DNA of 64,000 nt from Dehalobacter alkaniphilus (GCA_040500365.1 CP148031.1:1240001-1304000); one strand, 5' to 3'; counted from the stretch's first letter, positions 51,992 through 60,830 are shown. Made by a program: numbers and translations. Notes: generated by a model not told the origin, from the letters alone.

Positions 51992-52786
51992 ATGTGCGCC
52001 ATTACAATTGAACATCTTTCCTATTCGTATATCGATCATCATGAATCGTATTTGGCTTTGGACAGCGTGGACCTTCAAATTCACAGCGGTGAATTTGTCT
52101 GTCTGATCGGGCATTCCGGCTGCGGGAAAACGACGCTGCTGAAAGTTTTGGCGGGACTTCTTTCTCCTAGCGCAGGCGGAATCTATATTGATGACCAGCT
52201 GGTAAATGGGCCGGGAACAGAGCGGGCCGTGGTTTTCCAGCACTATTCCTTGTTCCCGTGGATGACTGTCCAAGACAATGTCGTCTTCGGTATCCGGCAG
52301 GCAAAAAAAAACATACCCAAGAAAGAGGCGGGGCTGCTGGCGGAAGAATACCTGCTCAAGGTGGGAATGGAAGACTTCAGCGCTAAATATCCCTATCAAT
52401 TGTCCGGCGGGATGCAGCAACGTGTGGCGATCGCCCGCGCTTTAGCCATGGATGCGGAAATCCTTTTGCTGGACGAGCCGTTCGGCGCACTGGATACCAA
52501 AAGGAGAAGCGAATTGCAGCGGCTGCTGGCTCATTTATGGGACAACGGCAAACAGCGCAAAACGGTGGTTTTTGTGACTCATGATATCGACGAGGCTATC
52601 ATCCTGGCGGACCGTATCGTCTTTATGCGCCCGGGTAAAATCGCGGCTTGTTTGCGGGTGCCTTACGCCAGGCCCCGCAAGCAGGAAGACCTATTGAAGT
52701 CCACTGATTATGAAAGGCTCAAAGCCGATTTGCAGCAGTTATTTTATCTTGATCAGGAGTTGAAAAAGCATGAAGAAGATCTATAG
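51992..52786 (+). CDS. ABC ATPase of importer system 2
   Basis: 264 residues from ATG 51992, eight bases after AAGGAG. Walker A LIGHSGCGKTTLLKVLAGLL, Q-loop AVVFQHYSLFPWMTV, signature YQLSGGMQQRVAIARAL, Walker B ILLLDEPFGALDTKRR and FVTHDIDEAIILADRIVFM. SsuB/TauB class. It overlaps the permease gene by 17 bp. Confidence 0.93.
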   Translation: MCAITIEHLSYSYIDHHESYLALDSVDLQIHSGEFVCLIGHSGCGKTTLLKVLAGLLSPSAGGIYIDDQLVNGPGTERAVVFQHYSLFPWMTVQDNVVFGIRQAKKNIPKKEAGLLAEEYLLKVGMEDFSAKYPYQLSGGMQQRVAIARALAMDAEILLLDEPFGALDTKRRSELQRLLAHLWDNGKQRKTVVFVTHDIDEAIILADRIVFMRPGKIAACLRVPYARPRKQEDLLKSTDYERLKADLQQLFYLDQELKKHEEDL

Positions 52787-53690
52787 CCTGTCCTTCGTTG
52801 TGGCCCATCTCCTGTTTCTGGCCCTCATTGTGGCGGTTCTTTACCCAGGACAAAAAACCGTTCAGCCGAATCCGGCGTTTTTGACGGGTATGGGTGTCAT
52901 CGAATTATTGTACTTGTATAAAATTTGGCGTGCGCTTCGCAAAGGGAAATCCCTTCAGGTGCCATCGGATATCGTCATTTTGGTCTGGCTGTTTTTGCTG
53001 GTCTGGGAGCTGCTGGTCACACAGTTGAATCTCATGCATCCGGTATTGGTCCCGGCGCCGGAAGACGTTTTTCATGTTTTTAGAACCCAATATCAAACAC
53101 TTCTGGAGGGCGTTGTTTCCTCCCTGGAATTATTGTTGATCGGATTTTTCTTAGGTTTAAGCCTTGGTGTCATACTGGGATTGCCCGCCGGCTGGATACC
53201 GCGCTTACGAGATGTCTTCTATCCGATTGCCAATGTGCTCGCTCCGATTCCTCCCGTTGTTTTTGCGCCTTATCTGATTGCGATTATGCCTACTTTCCGT
53301 AGCGCTTCCGCGCTGGTTATCCTGCTGGGCATTTTCTGGCCCACATTTTTGGGGATGATTATCAGGGTAGGTTCTATCGACAGCCGCATCCTGGAATCGG
53401 CTCGCGTCCTCAATGTTGACAACCGCACCATGGTTTTGAAAATATTGTTTCCGTATGTCCTTCCCGGGGTGGTCTCCGGCCTGAAGGTGTCGTTGACCAC
53501 CTCCGTCATGATGCTGACCTTTGCCGAAATGATGGGCGCCACCAAAGGAATGGGTTTCTATATCATCAACTATACCCATTACGCCAATTATACCAATGTG
53601 GTTGCCGGATTCATCGTGGTCGGCGTGGTCGTCACATTTTTGAATTGGATTGTCAATATCATTCAGACCAAAGCGATCAAATGGCAGTAA
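52770..53690 (+). CDS. ABC permease of importer system 2
   Basis: 306 residues, longer than the system 1 permease because of two additional N-terminal helices (LSFVVAHLLFLALIVAVLYP, LTGMGVIELLYLYKIW). The core is SsuC-like with ESARVLNVDNRTMVLKILFP as the EAA loop and MMLTFAEMMGATKGMGFYII. It completes the second importer. The next gene, dihydrolipoyl dehydrogenase, follows after 61 bp. Confidence 0.9.
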   Translation: MKKIYSLSFVVAHLLFLALIVAVLYPGQKTVQPNPAFLTGMGVIELLYLYKIWRALRKGKSLQVPSDIVILVWLFLLVWELLVTQLNLMHPVLVPAPEDVFHVFRTQYQTLLEGVVSSLELLLIGFFLGLSLGVILGLPAGWIPRLRDVFYPIANVLAPIPPVVFAPYLIAIMPTFRSASALVILLGIFWPTFLGMIIRVGSIDSRILESARVLNVDNRTMVLKILFPYVLPGVVSGLKVSLTTSVMMLTFAEMMGATKGMGFYIINYTHYANYTNVVAGFIVVGVVVTFLNWIVNIIQTKAIKWQ

Positions 53691-53751
53691 AAAACTCACG
53701 CTAGGATATGGGTTACCGGAATTTTTACTGCCGGAAAAGGAAGGAGTCAAG

Positions 53752-55128
53752 ATGAAAGACTTAATTATTATCGGCGGCGGCCCGGGCGGCTGCGCCGCCG
53801 CCCTGCGGGCTGCCGGACTGGGAGCGAAGGTCATCCTGGTCGAACGGGAGCAATTAGGGGGAACCTGCCTGAACAGGGGGTGCATCCCGACCAAAGCCCT
53901 GTATAAAAACGCGCAGGTTATGAGGACCATGCGGGAGGCGGTTAATTATGGCATATCCCTGAGCGGGTATGAATTGGATTTTCCTACAGTCCAGGCCAGA
54001 AAGATAAAGATTGTCCTGCAATTGCGTTCCGGGATGGAGCAGCTGCTAAGAAACGCCGGTATTCAGGTCGCCACCGGCAGCGGGCGGCTGATCGACCGTC
54101 ATACCGTGGCGGTAACGGCGGCAGACGGCGGTGTGGAGAAGATCAAAGGCAGCCGGATTCTCCTTGCCGCCGGTTCGGAGGACGCCGGATTGGCTGTGCC
54201 GGGGGCGGATCTTCCCGGGGTTTTAACTACGAAAGATATCCTGGAGATCAAGCAAATACCTCAACAACTCGTCATTATCGGGGCGGGAGCGGCGGGAATA
54301 GAACTGGCCGGAATTTTTGAAGCCTTTGGCTCCCGGGTAACCGTCCTGGAAGCGCTTCCCCGTATCCTGCCTTCCATGGACAAAGATATCAGCAAACGGC
54401 TGAGCATCCTGCTGAAAAAGAAAGGGATCCGGATTGAAACAGGGGTCCAGATCCAAAGGATCTGCCGCGATGAGAACGGTCTTTCTGTCCTGGCTGCGGG
54501 AAAACAGGGAGAAGAGAAATTCCCCGCCGAGGTGGTCTTGACCGCGGCAGGGAGAAAAGTGAACATCGAAGGCTTGAACCTGGCGGAAGCCGGGGTGGCC
54601 TGCGAGCACAACCGGATTCCGGTCGACGACAGTTATGCGACTTCTGTTTCCGGCATTTTCGCTGTGGGCGACGTGATCGGCGGAAAAATGCTGGCCCATA
54701 CGGCTTTAGCCGAAGGAAAAGCTGCGGCGGAAAGCATGTTTGGCATAGCGGCAGCGGTCAAGAACCAAGCAATCCCTTCCTGTGTTTTTACTTTTCCGGA
54801 GGCCGCTGCAGTAGGTTTAACGGAACAGGAAACGCGCGACTGGGGAATCCCGCTTTTGGTCGGCAGTTCTCCTTTAACAAACAACGCTAAAGCCCTGACC
54901 ATGGGAGAAAACGACGGCTTTCTGAAAGTGGTGGCGGATGCGGAGAGTAAAAAAATACTTGGTGTGCATATTTTAGGGCCGCAGGCCACGGAACTTATCC
55001 AGGCTGGCACGATGGCGGTGGAACTGGGACTAAGCGCCGGGGACATCGAAAGGGTCATGCAGGCTCACCCCACTTTAGCAGAAAGCTTTCTGGAAGCGGT
55101 ATTGCGGCTGGAGCCCAAGTCAATTTAA
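53752..55128 (+). CDS. lpdA: Dihydrolipoyl dehydrogenase
   Basis: 458 residues from ATG 53752 (AAGGAG upstream). FAD motif LIIIGGGPGGCAAALRAAGL, redox-active disulfide GGTCLNRGCIPTKAL (Cys39, Cys44), NAD motif VIIGAGAAGIELAGIFEAFG and the catalytic His in QAHPTLAESF near the C terminus: a complete Lpd. It reoxidises dihydrolipoyl groups with NAD+ or the reverse. No 2-oxo acid dehydrogenase or glycine cleavage genes are present here, so its partner is most likely the lipoyl-domain protein at 39277. Confidence 0.93.
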   Translation: MKDLIIIGGGPGGCAAALRAAGLGAKVILVEREQLGGTCLNRGCIPTKALYKNAQVMRTMREAVNYGISLSGYELDFPTVQARKIKIVLQLRSGMEQLLRNAGIQVATGSGRLIDRHTVAVTAADGGVEKIKGSRILLAAGSEDAGLAVPGADLPGVLTTKDILEIKQIPQQLVIIGAGAAGIELAGIFEAFGSRVTVLEALPRILPSMDKDISKRLSILLKKKGIRIETGVQIQRICRDENGLSVLAAGKQGEEKFPAEVVLTAAGRKVNIEGLNLAEAGVACEHNRIPVDDSYATSVSGIFAVGDVIGGKMLAHTALAEGKAAAESMFGIAAAVKNQAIPSCVFTFPEAAAVGLTEQETRDWGIPLLVGSSPLTNNAKALTMGENDGFLKVVADAESKKILGVHILGPQATELIQAGTMAVELGLSAGDIERVMQAHPTLAESFLEAVLRLEPKSI

Positions 55129-55209
55129 GCGGCACACATGAAGCTGAAAACAAACAATAAATTTTTATACTTATATAAATTTTTAGGAAATTGTTGGGAG
55201 ATCGCAAAA

Positions 55210-56208
55210 ATGTCTGAAGCAAATCAAACGATACTTGTTTATTCTGATTCCGTGGATCCCTGGCTGAACCTGGCTGCTGAAGAATACCTGCTGGCTAATC
55301 TGCCTCCAGACTCGGTGCTTCTTTTTCTCTGGCAGAATGAAAATACGGTGGTAATCGGTCGTAACCAGAACGCCTGGAAAGAATGCGCCTGGCAGCAGTT
55401 GGAGCTGGACGGCGGCAAGCTGGCTCGAAGGCTGTCGGGCGGCGGAGCTGTCTATCATGACCTGGGAAATTTAAATTTCAGCTTTTTGGCCAGTAAAGAA
55501 CAATATGACGTTGAAAAGCAGCTGGGCGTTATCCTGGAAGCTTTAAAAATGAATCAGATTGACGCTTCTTTTGCGGGAAGGAACGATTTGCTGGTTGGCG
55601 GCAAAAAAATTTCCGGGCAAGCCTTTTGTTCCGGTGCGCAGGCTGATTTGCACCATGGGACGCTTTTGGTGCAGGCCGATCTGGACAAGATGTTTACTTA
55701 CCTGCATCCTGCCCGCCAAAAAATGGTTTCCAAAGGCATCGATTCGGTTCGGGCTCGGGTTGGGAACCTTACGGACTTTAATGACCGGATCTCAGTCTCC
55801 ATGCTTTGGCGCAGTTTAGAGGAAAGCTTTGCCCGCAGGTATGGAAAATCGCAGCGGGTGGCGAGTATGCGGGAAATTACGGACGGCAAGCTAGATCAGC
55901 TTTATGCCAGGCATACTTCCTGGGAATGGCGGATAGGCCGCTCCCCAGTTTTTGATGTTTCCTTTAGGGAATATTTTAAATGGGGAGAAATAGAAATTGG
56001 TCTAGGTGTCAGGAAGGGACGCATTGACAACTGCATCGTTTTTTCCGATGCCATGGATGAAGCCTGGGTGCGGGGTCTTGCCCGTGCTTTTACTGGTCTT
56101 TGCTTAGATTTGGGAGAACTGCTAGCGGCAGTCGACCAACTGGCTCCAGGGGGTGAACCTCAGGTTTTAGCGGATTTAACGGTCTGGATGCAGACCTGGA
56201 GAATTTAG
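55210..56208 (+). CDS. lplA: Lipoate-protein ligase
   Basis: 332 residues from ATG 55210. Catalytic-fold motifs of LplA: ENTVVIGRNQNAWKECAW, LARRLSGGGAVYHDLGNLNF and the lysine loop NDLLVGGKKISGQAFC, plus a C-terminal accessory domain, so it can both adenylate and transfer lipoate. It ends the array that starts with the lipoyl carrier, and together with lpdA supplies the attachment and redox steps for that carrier. Confidence 0.92.
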   Translation: MSEANQTILVYSDSVDPWLNLAAEEYLLANLPPDSVLLFLWQNENTVVIGRNQNAWKECAWQQLELDGGKLARRLSGGGAVYHDLGNLNFSFLASKEQYDVEKQLGVILEALKMNQIDASFAGRNDLLVGGKKISGQAFCSGAQADLHHGTLLVQADLDKMFTYLHPARQKMVSKGIDSVRARVGNLTDFNDRISVSMLWRSLEESFARRYGKSQRVASMREITDGKLDQLYARHTSWEWRIGRSPVFDVSFREYFKWGEIEIGLGVRKGRIDNCIVFSDAMDEAWVRGLARAFTGLCLDLGELLAAVDQLAPGGEPQVLADLTVWMQTWRI

Positions 56209-56444
56209 CCGGTGATTCAGAATCACAATGAAGATGTTCATGGGAAAATTAGAGAGGTAACGTTGGAAAAATATGTTATTCTTCAACCGGCTTTAGTAAG
56301 TAGAGTTTGCTCGTAGGGACATACTCAGTGGCGGGATATCCTTTTAGCCGCTTTTCCAGAAGACAACGGCATTTTGGAGGATCTTTGTTTAATATTCAGC
56401 TAATAAGGTTCGGTAAGTTCTAGCTCGGGCTAAGGAGGGAATTT

Positions 56445-56828
56445 ATGTCAGCGGAACTCAGGTCGGTAACTGTAAAATTTCATTCAGAAATGTTTGAGCA
56501 AATATCTTTTTTGGCGCAGAAAAGAAGTGAAACTCTTTCTGATACGATTCGCTATTTAGTTGATCGGGGGTTAGAGGAAAAAATTCATCTAGAAAACACA
56601 AAACTTCTGGCTGAAGTAGTACGGGAACAGGTTGAATCGGTAATGAAATCGTATACAATTTATCCATCTTTGGACGTTATCGGAAATTTCTCATGGGCCC
56701 CGGATTATCCATCGTTAGATGATACTGAAAATCCTTCATGGGCTACTGGGAAATTATTTAATAGCAGAGTGAATATATGCAGAAAAGATAAACGTACAAA
56801 TAAAAAAGTATATAGCCATATAGCTTAA
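56445..56828 (+). CDS. Ribbon-helix-helix (CopG-like) protein
   Basis: 127 residues. The first 50 show an RHH pattern: LRSVTVKFHSEMFEQISFLA then RSETLSDTIRYLVDRGLEEK. The tail is polar with an imperfect repeat (YPSLDVIGNFSWAPD, YPSLDDTENPSWATG) and a basic end. AAGGAGGG lies upstream of the ATG. Probably a DNA-binding regulator; the repeat-bearing tail is unfamiliar. The 236-bp gap before it has a GTGATTC/GAATCAC palindrome at 56212-56226 and nothing else I recognise. Confidence 0.6.
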   Translation: MSAELRSVTVKFHSEMFEQISFLAQKRSETLSDTIRYLVDRGLEEKIHLENTKLLAEVVREQVESVMKSYTIYPSLDVIGNFSWAPDYPSLDDTENPSWATGKLFNSRVNICRKDKRTNKKVYSHIA

Positions 56829-56921
56829 AATTCTGGAATAAAGATCAACATCCAAATAAATAAACAAACAAGCAAATCTATCTGAAACAATTCAAATTTT
56901 TAAAAGATTGAGGTGAAGACA

Positions 56922-57521
56922 ATGACCGAAAAAAAGGTACTCCTCTTTTTGGGAGAAGGGTTTGAGGATCTGGAAGCGGTCACGGTTCTCTCGGTTTGCG
57001 GCTGGACCGAGTATCGCAGTCACTTGGAGAAAGTCAAAGTAGAAACTACCGGATTGCATCGGGAAGTCCATGGAAGATTTGGGCTTCGCATTGCAATCGA
57101 CCACCTTATTGATGAGGTTGATCCGCAGGAGTATGCAGCTCTCGTTGTTCCAGGCGGTTTCCATTCTCATGGTTTCGATGAAGCATACTGCCAACCCCTC
57201 CGGGATTTGGCTAAAACTATTCACCGTCAGGGCGGTATTATCGCCACCATGTGCGTCGGGATTTTGCCCATCGCAGAGTCTGGTTTGCTGGAGGGGGGAG
57301 AAGCGACCAGCTATGCTTTTAGCCGTTCTCATGATAACCTAGGCCGACTGAGGGAGCTAGGCTGCAAATCAACGTCTGGTCCGATCGTAGTGTGGAACCG
57401 CATTATCTCTTGTTCTGGCCCGGCTTATTCTGTTGATGTAGCAAGTTTGCTTTTAGCGAGCCTTGTCGGTATTGATGAGGCAAAAGAAATTGCATTGTTC
57501 ATGGCTGGTACAAGTGTCTGA
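56922..57521 (+). CDS. DJ-1/PfpI family protein
   Basis: 199 residues from ATG 56922 after GAGGTG. LLFLGEGFEDLEAVTVLSV carries the conserved Glu, VVPGGFHSHGF and IIATMCVGILPIAES give the nucleophile elbow with Cys in ATMCVG. The family covers deglycase/chaperone-like proteins, ThiJ-type enzymes and some regulators. Isolated between the RHH gene and the zinc operon. Confidence 0.85.
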   Translation: MTEKKVLLFLGEGFEDLEAVTVLSVCGWTEYRSHLEKVKVETTGLHREVHGRFGLRIAIDHLIDEVDPQEYAALVVPGGFHSHGFDEAYCQPLRDLAKTIHRQGGIIATMCVGILPIAESGLLEGGEATSYAFSRSHDNLGRLRELGCKSTSGPIVVWNRIISCSGPAYSVDVASLLLASLVGIDEAKEIALFMAGTSV

Positions 57522-57705
57522 AAAAAGGTTAGTGAACACAGATTAAAAACGCCACTATTTGATACTGGGAAAAGTACGTATATCATTAAAAATTCTGACA
57601 AACGAATAAAATGTAAAATACAAAAAAAGGCCGAAGACAGATGATAATAAGGATTGCATTTGCGAGAAATGCCCGTATTACCCTCAACCATAGCCTTTAG
57701 TTCTA

Positions 57706-57734
57706 AATCCTCTCAGAAAATTGAGGGGATTTTT
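57706..57734 (+). terminator. Rho-independent terminator
   Basis: AATCCTCTCA (57706-57715) pairs with TGAGGGGATT (57722-57731, one G-U) around GAAAAT, then TTT. It closes the DJ-1/PfpI transcript. The 57522-57889 gap otherwise holds only the znuA promoter and operator. Confidence 0.75.
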
Positions 57735-57805
57735 AGCGGTTTAGCAGGGACGTTTTTTTGAGATAAAGGCAATAATCTTGAGAAGGAAGTTATTTACATT
57801 TGATA

Positions 57806-57869
57806 TTGACATATGTTTATTATAGCTTTAATATACTAATTGCAAATGCGAATCATTTGCAATTAGTAT
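57806..57869 (+). promoter_or_regulatory. znu promoter with overlapping Zur/Fur-family operator
   Basis: TTGACA (57806-57811) and TAATAT (57829-57834) are 17 bp apart. A hyphenated palindrome with perfect 16-bp arms, ATACTAATTGCAAATG (57833-57848) and CATTTGCAATTAGTAT (57854-57869), overlaps the -10. The GCAAATG..CATTTGC core is Fur/Zur-like; binding by the Zur protein encoded at the operon end would block transcription when zinc is plentiful. Confidence 0.75.
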
Positions 57870-57889
57870 GAGAGCGCAGGTGGATAAAA

Positions 57890-58783
57890 ATGAAAAAAGC
57901 TTTAAGTACGATGTTAGGTTTAACGCTTATTCTTAGCCTTTTGGTTGTAACCGGCTGCAACAGCAAGGAGAAAGCGGTAGAAACAAGTGAAGCCGCAGGC
58001 AAGGCAACAGTTTCAAAACCGATCATTGCCGTTACAATTGTTCCGGAGCAGACCTTTGTGGAAGCGGTCTGCGGAGATTTGGCCGAGGTCGTTACCCTGG
58101 TCCCCCCTGGAAACAGTCCCGAAAACTACGAGCCTACGCCTCAAGAAAGGGAAAAGTTTAGCAAAGCATCCCTGTATTTCTCGATTGGCGTACCGACGGA
58201 GGAAGCGAACATTCTGCCGAATGTCGGGGACATTAAAGTAGTTTCCCTCCAGAAGGTAGTTGCTTCTGTTTATCCGGAAAGAATGTTTGCATCAGGAGAA
58301 AGAGACCCGCATATCTGGCTTTCTCCCAAGAGAGCCAAAGTAATGGTAGAGACCATTGCCCGGGAGATGGGTGAACTTGACGCAGCGAACAAGGAAACCT
58401 ATGCTAAAAACGCCGCGGCGTACATAGCGCAGCTTGATGAGCTTGACAAAGAAATATCATCGGCGCTTAAGGGTGTTCAAAGCAAAAAGTTTATTGTCTA
58501 TCACCCCGCTTTTGGGTATCTTGCCGACGATTACGAACTTACCATGTATGCCTTGGAACAGGAAGGAAAAGAGGCAACGCCCCGGCATCTGCAAGAAATG
58601 ATTGAGCTGGCTAAGAAAGAAAATATCAAGGCCATTTTCTATCAGGAAGAAATTGACAGCAGCCAGTCCGAGGCTTTTGCCGAGGAAATCGGCGGAAAGA
58701 CCATCCAGCTTGCGCCCTTGGCCGCGGATTATATCGGAAATCTAAAAAAGATGGCGGAAACGATGGCAGAGGTTATGCAGTGA
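57890..58783 (+). CDS. znuA: ZnuA-like metal-binding lipoprotein
   Basis: 297 residues; lipobox LVVTGC sets Cys23. Cluster A-I fold: IAVTIVPEQTFVEAVCGDLA, GNSPENYEPTPQEREKF, RDPHIWLSPKRAKVMVET and FIVYHPAFGYLADDY. The usual first metal His of the P-H-x-Y-E-P-T-P motif is Glu here; the DPHIW and YHPAFG His residues are kept. No His-rich loop. First gene of znuACB-zur, overlapping znuC by 4 bp, so zinc is the likely metal. Confidence 0.88.
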   Translation: MKKALSTMLGLTLILSLLVVTGCNSKEKAVETSEAAGKATVSKPIIAVTIVPEQTFVEAVCGDLAEVVTLVPPGNSPENYEPTPQEREKFSKASLYFSIGVPTEEANILPNVGDIKVVSLQKVVASVYPERMFASGERDPHIWLSPKRAKVMVETIAREMGELDAANKETYAKNAAAYIAQLDELDKEISSALKGVQSKKFIVYHPAFGYLADDYELTMYALEQEGKEATPRHLQEMIELAKKENIKAIFYQEEIDSSQSEAFAEEIGGKTIQLAPLAADYIGNLKKMAETMAEVMQ

Positions 58784-59556
58784 AAAATACAGCTGTTCAG
58801 ATCGATAATTTGTCGGTGTATTACGGACAAACGCCAGCGCTTACAAATGTTTGCCTTGAGGTAGCCGACGGGGACTATTTGGGAATCATCGGACCAAACG
58901 GCGGCGGAAAGTCCACGCTGCTCAAGGCCATTCTGGGGCTAGCCCCCGTGGCTGAAGGAACCGTGCAAATCTATGGAAAAAGCCCGGAAAAAAGCAGAGC
59001 ATTGGTGGGATATGTCCCGCAATTTGCCGCCATGGACAGAAGGTTCCCCATCACGATGTTTGAGGTTGTTTTAACCGGACGCTTGAAGCAGGGCCTAACT
59101 CCTTTTTTTAGATTTACAGTGAAAGATAAAGAGATTGCCCATGAACTCCTAGACAGAGTCGGAATCGCCAGTCTTGCCAACCGTCAGATAGCGGAGCTTT
59201 CGGGTGGGGAATTCCAAAAAATGCTCATTGCCAGGGCGCTTGCCGTTAATCCCAGGATTTTGCTTTTGGACGAGCCGACCGCCAGTGTGGATGCTGTCTC
59301 CCGTGACCAGATCTATGGTCTGCTCGCCGAACTAAATAAAGATATGACCATTATCCTTGTCACCCATGACCTACTTGCTGTTTCCTCGCAGGTCCACAAG
59401 CTCGCCTGTCTTAACGGAAGGCTTATTTATCACGGGGAACCGGAGCTTACCGGAGAGATTGTCAACAGTCTCTACGGTTGCCCGGTCGACCTGATCGCTC
59501 ACGGAGTGCCCCACAGGGTGCTGAAAGAGCACGGGGAGGGAAGTCAAATTGATTAA
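58780..59556 (+). CDS. znuC: Zinc ABC transporter ATP-binding protein
   Basis: 258 residues: Walker A IIGPNGGGKSTLLKAILGL, signature IAELSGGEFQKMLIARALAV, Walker B ILLLDEPTASVDAVS and LVTHDLLAVS. ZnuC/MntB class. It overlaps znuA by 4 bp and the permease gene by 8 bp. Confidence 0.93.
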   Translation: MKNTAVQIDNLSVYYGQTPALTNVCLEVADGDYLGIIGPNGGGKSTLLKAILGLAPVAEGTVQIYGKSPEKSRALVGYVPQFAAMDRRFPITMFEVVLTGRLKQGLTPFFRFTVKDKEIAHELLDRVGIASLANRQIAELSGGEFQKMLIARALAVNPRILLLDEPTASVDAVSRDQIYGLLAELNKDMTIILVTHDLLAVSSQVHKLACLNGRLIYHGEPELTGEIVNSLYGCPVDLIAHGVPHRVLKEHGEGSQID

Positions 59557-60397
59557 AGCGCTTTGGGAATACCAGTTTTTGCAGAATGCTTTTTTCGCGG
59601 GCATATTGGCAAGCGTAGTATGCGGCATCATCGGAGTCATCATCGTTGAGAAAAAACTAGTCATGATGAGCGGAGGTATTGCCCATACCTCGTATGGAGG
59701 AGTGGGGCTGGGATATCTGATGGGCTTCGAACCGATCATCGGTGCTTTCTTGTTTTCCATTGGCGCAGCCCTGGGAATAGGATATATCAAAAGAAAAGGC
59801 GGCGCACGCTCCGACGTTGTCATCGGCCTGTTTTGGTCGCTTGGGATGGCTTTAGGAGTCCTTTTTATCGCTCTAATGCCCGGATATCCTCCCGAATTAA
59901 GCTCTTATCTTTTCGGAAGTATTCTGGCGGTGACAAAGTCCGATCTTTACCTAATGATGTGCATAACATTGATCGTGACGCTTGTGATTGTGTCTTTATA
60001 TAACTATTGGAAAGCATATCTTTTTGACGAGGAATTTGCTTTCATCATTGGCCTCAAAACCGCTTTTATGGAATACCTGCTTTTGCTTCTCGTAGCAATG
60101 ACCGTAGTCGTTTTAATCCGGGTGGTTGGAATCATCCTTGTGCTTGCCTTACTTACAGCTCCAGCCGCAACGGCGGGGATGCTGACTTCCAACCTGAAAA
60201 ACCGCATGCTGTATTCCATTTTGTTTGGCAATGTTTTTTGTATTGCGGGACTGTGGATTTCCTATGCGTTGAATATTGCCTCCGGAGCGGCTATAGTAGT
60301 TATATCGGTAATGTGTTATTTTTTATTTTATATAGTGCACATTTTTTTTCTTAAAATTAAAAGAAAAAACATTGTTGTGGCAAGCGGGAAATCTTAA
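59549..60397 (+). CDS. znuB: Zinc ABC transporter permease
   Basis: 282 residues with eight to nine helices, ABC-3 family: FFAGILASVVCGIIGVIIVE, SGGIAHTSYGGVGLGYLMGF and VGIILVLALLTAPAATAGML. It forms the channel of the ZnuABC importer and is followed 19 bp later by zur. Confidence 0.92.
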   Translation: MIKALWEYQFLQNAFFAGILASVVCGIIGVIIVEKKLVMMSGGIAHTSYGGVGLGYLMGFEPIIGAFLFSIGAALGIGYIKRKGGARSDVVIGLFWSLGMALGVLFIALMPGYPPELSSYLFGSILAVTKSDLYLMMCITLIVTLVIVSLYNYWKAYLFDEEFAFIIGLKTAFMEYLLLLLVAMTVVVLIRVVGIILVLALLTAPAATAGMLTSNLKNRMLYSILFGNVFCIAGLWISYALNIASGAAIVVISVMCYFLFYIVHIFFLKIKRKNIVVASGKS

Positions 60398-60416
60398 CGA
60401 TTAGGCAGAGGGAATC

Positions 60417-60830
60417 ATGACAAAAAATACGGAGTTTGGGGATGACTTAAAGCGAAGCGGGCTAAAGAACACCAAGCAGCGCACCGCTATACTTGAGATT
60501 CTGGAACAAAGCGATCAGCCGATGGCAGCCGAGCAGGTTTTTCTTGAATTAAAGTATAAGGACATGTCGGTAAATCTGTCTACGGTTTACAGAACCCTGG
60601 AGACTTTAACCGATATAAACTTGGCAACAAAGCTGGACATCGCAGGAGAACACAGAACGCTGTTTGAATACAACCAAAAAGTACACGGGCATCATCTCGT
60701 TTGCCTTCAATGCAAAAAGATTCTAAAAATCCACCGCTGTCCTTTAGAAAGTTATGAGGAAGCGCTTGAACGGGAAACGTATTTTAAAATTTCTGGTCAT
60801 AAGCTTGTAGTTTATGGGCTTTGTCTGTAA
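60417..60830 (+). CDS. zur: Zur/Fur-family regulator with a premature stop in the last zinc site
   Basis: 137 residues: winged helix (LKNTKQRTAILEILEQSDQP, NLSTVYRTLETLTDIN), then HGHHLVCLQCKKILKIH with the first structural CxxC. The C terminus reads GLCL and stops at TAA 60828-60830, while the next codons would read CQKDIE before a second TAA (60849-60851). Family members end GLCxxCQ, so a single Glu/Gln-codon-to-TAA change seems to have removed the last zinc-ligand Cys and five further residues. Last gene of the zinc operon and its likely repressor. Confidence 0.85.
   Translation: MTKNTEFGDDLKRSGLKNTKQRTAILEILEQSDQPMAAEQVFLELKYKDMSVNLSTVYRTLETLTDINLATKLDIAGEHRTLFEYNQKVHGHHLVCLQCKKILKIHRCPLESYEEALERETYFKISGHKLVVYGLCL

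Noticed and set aside
50807..52420. 537-codon open frame on the minus strand
   Set aside because: It lies wholly opposite the binding protein and ATPase genes of importer 2, which have full motifs; it has no ribosome site and no recognisable domain. A codon-position shadow in GC-rich DNA.
56212..56226. GTGATTC-A-GAATCAC palindrome as a regulator operator or terminator
   Set aside because: One-base loop, no T-tract and no matching copy elsewhere; could equally be chance, so mentioned only in the neighbouring gene entry.
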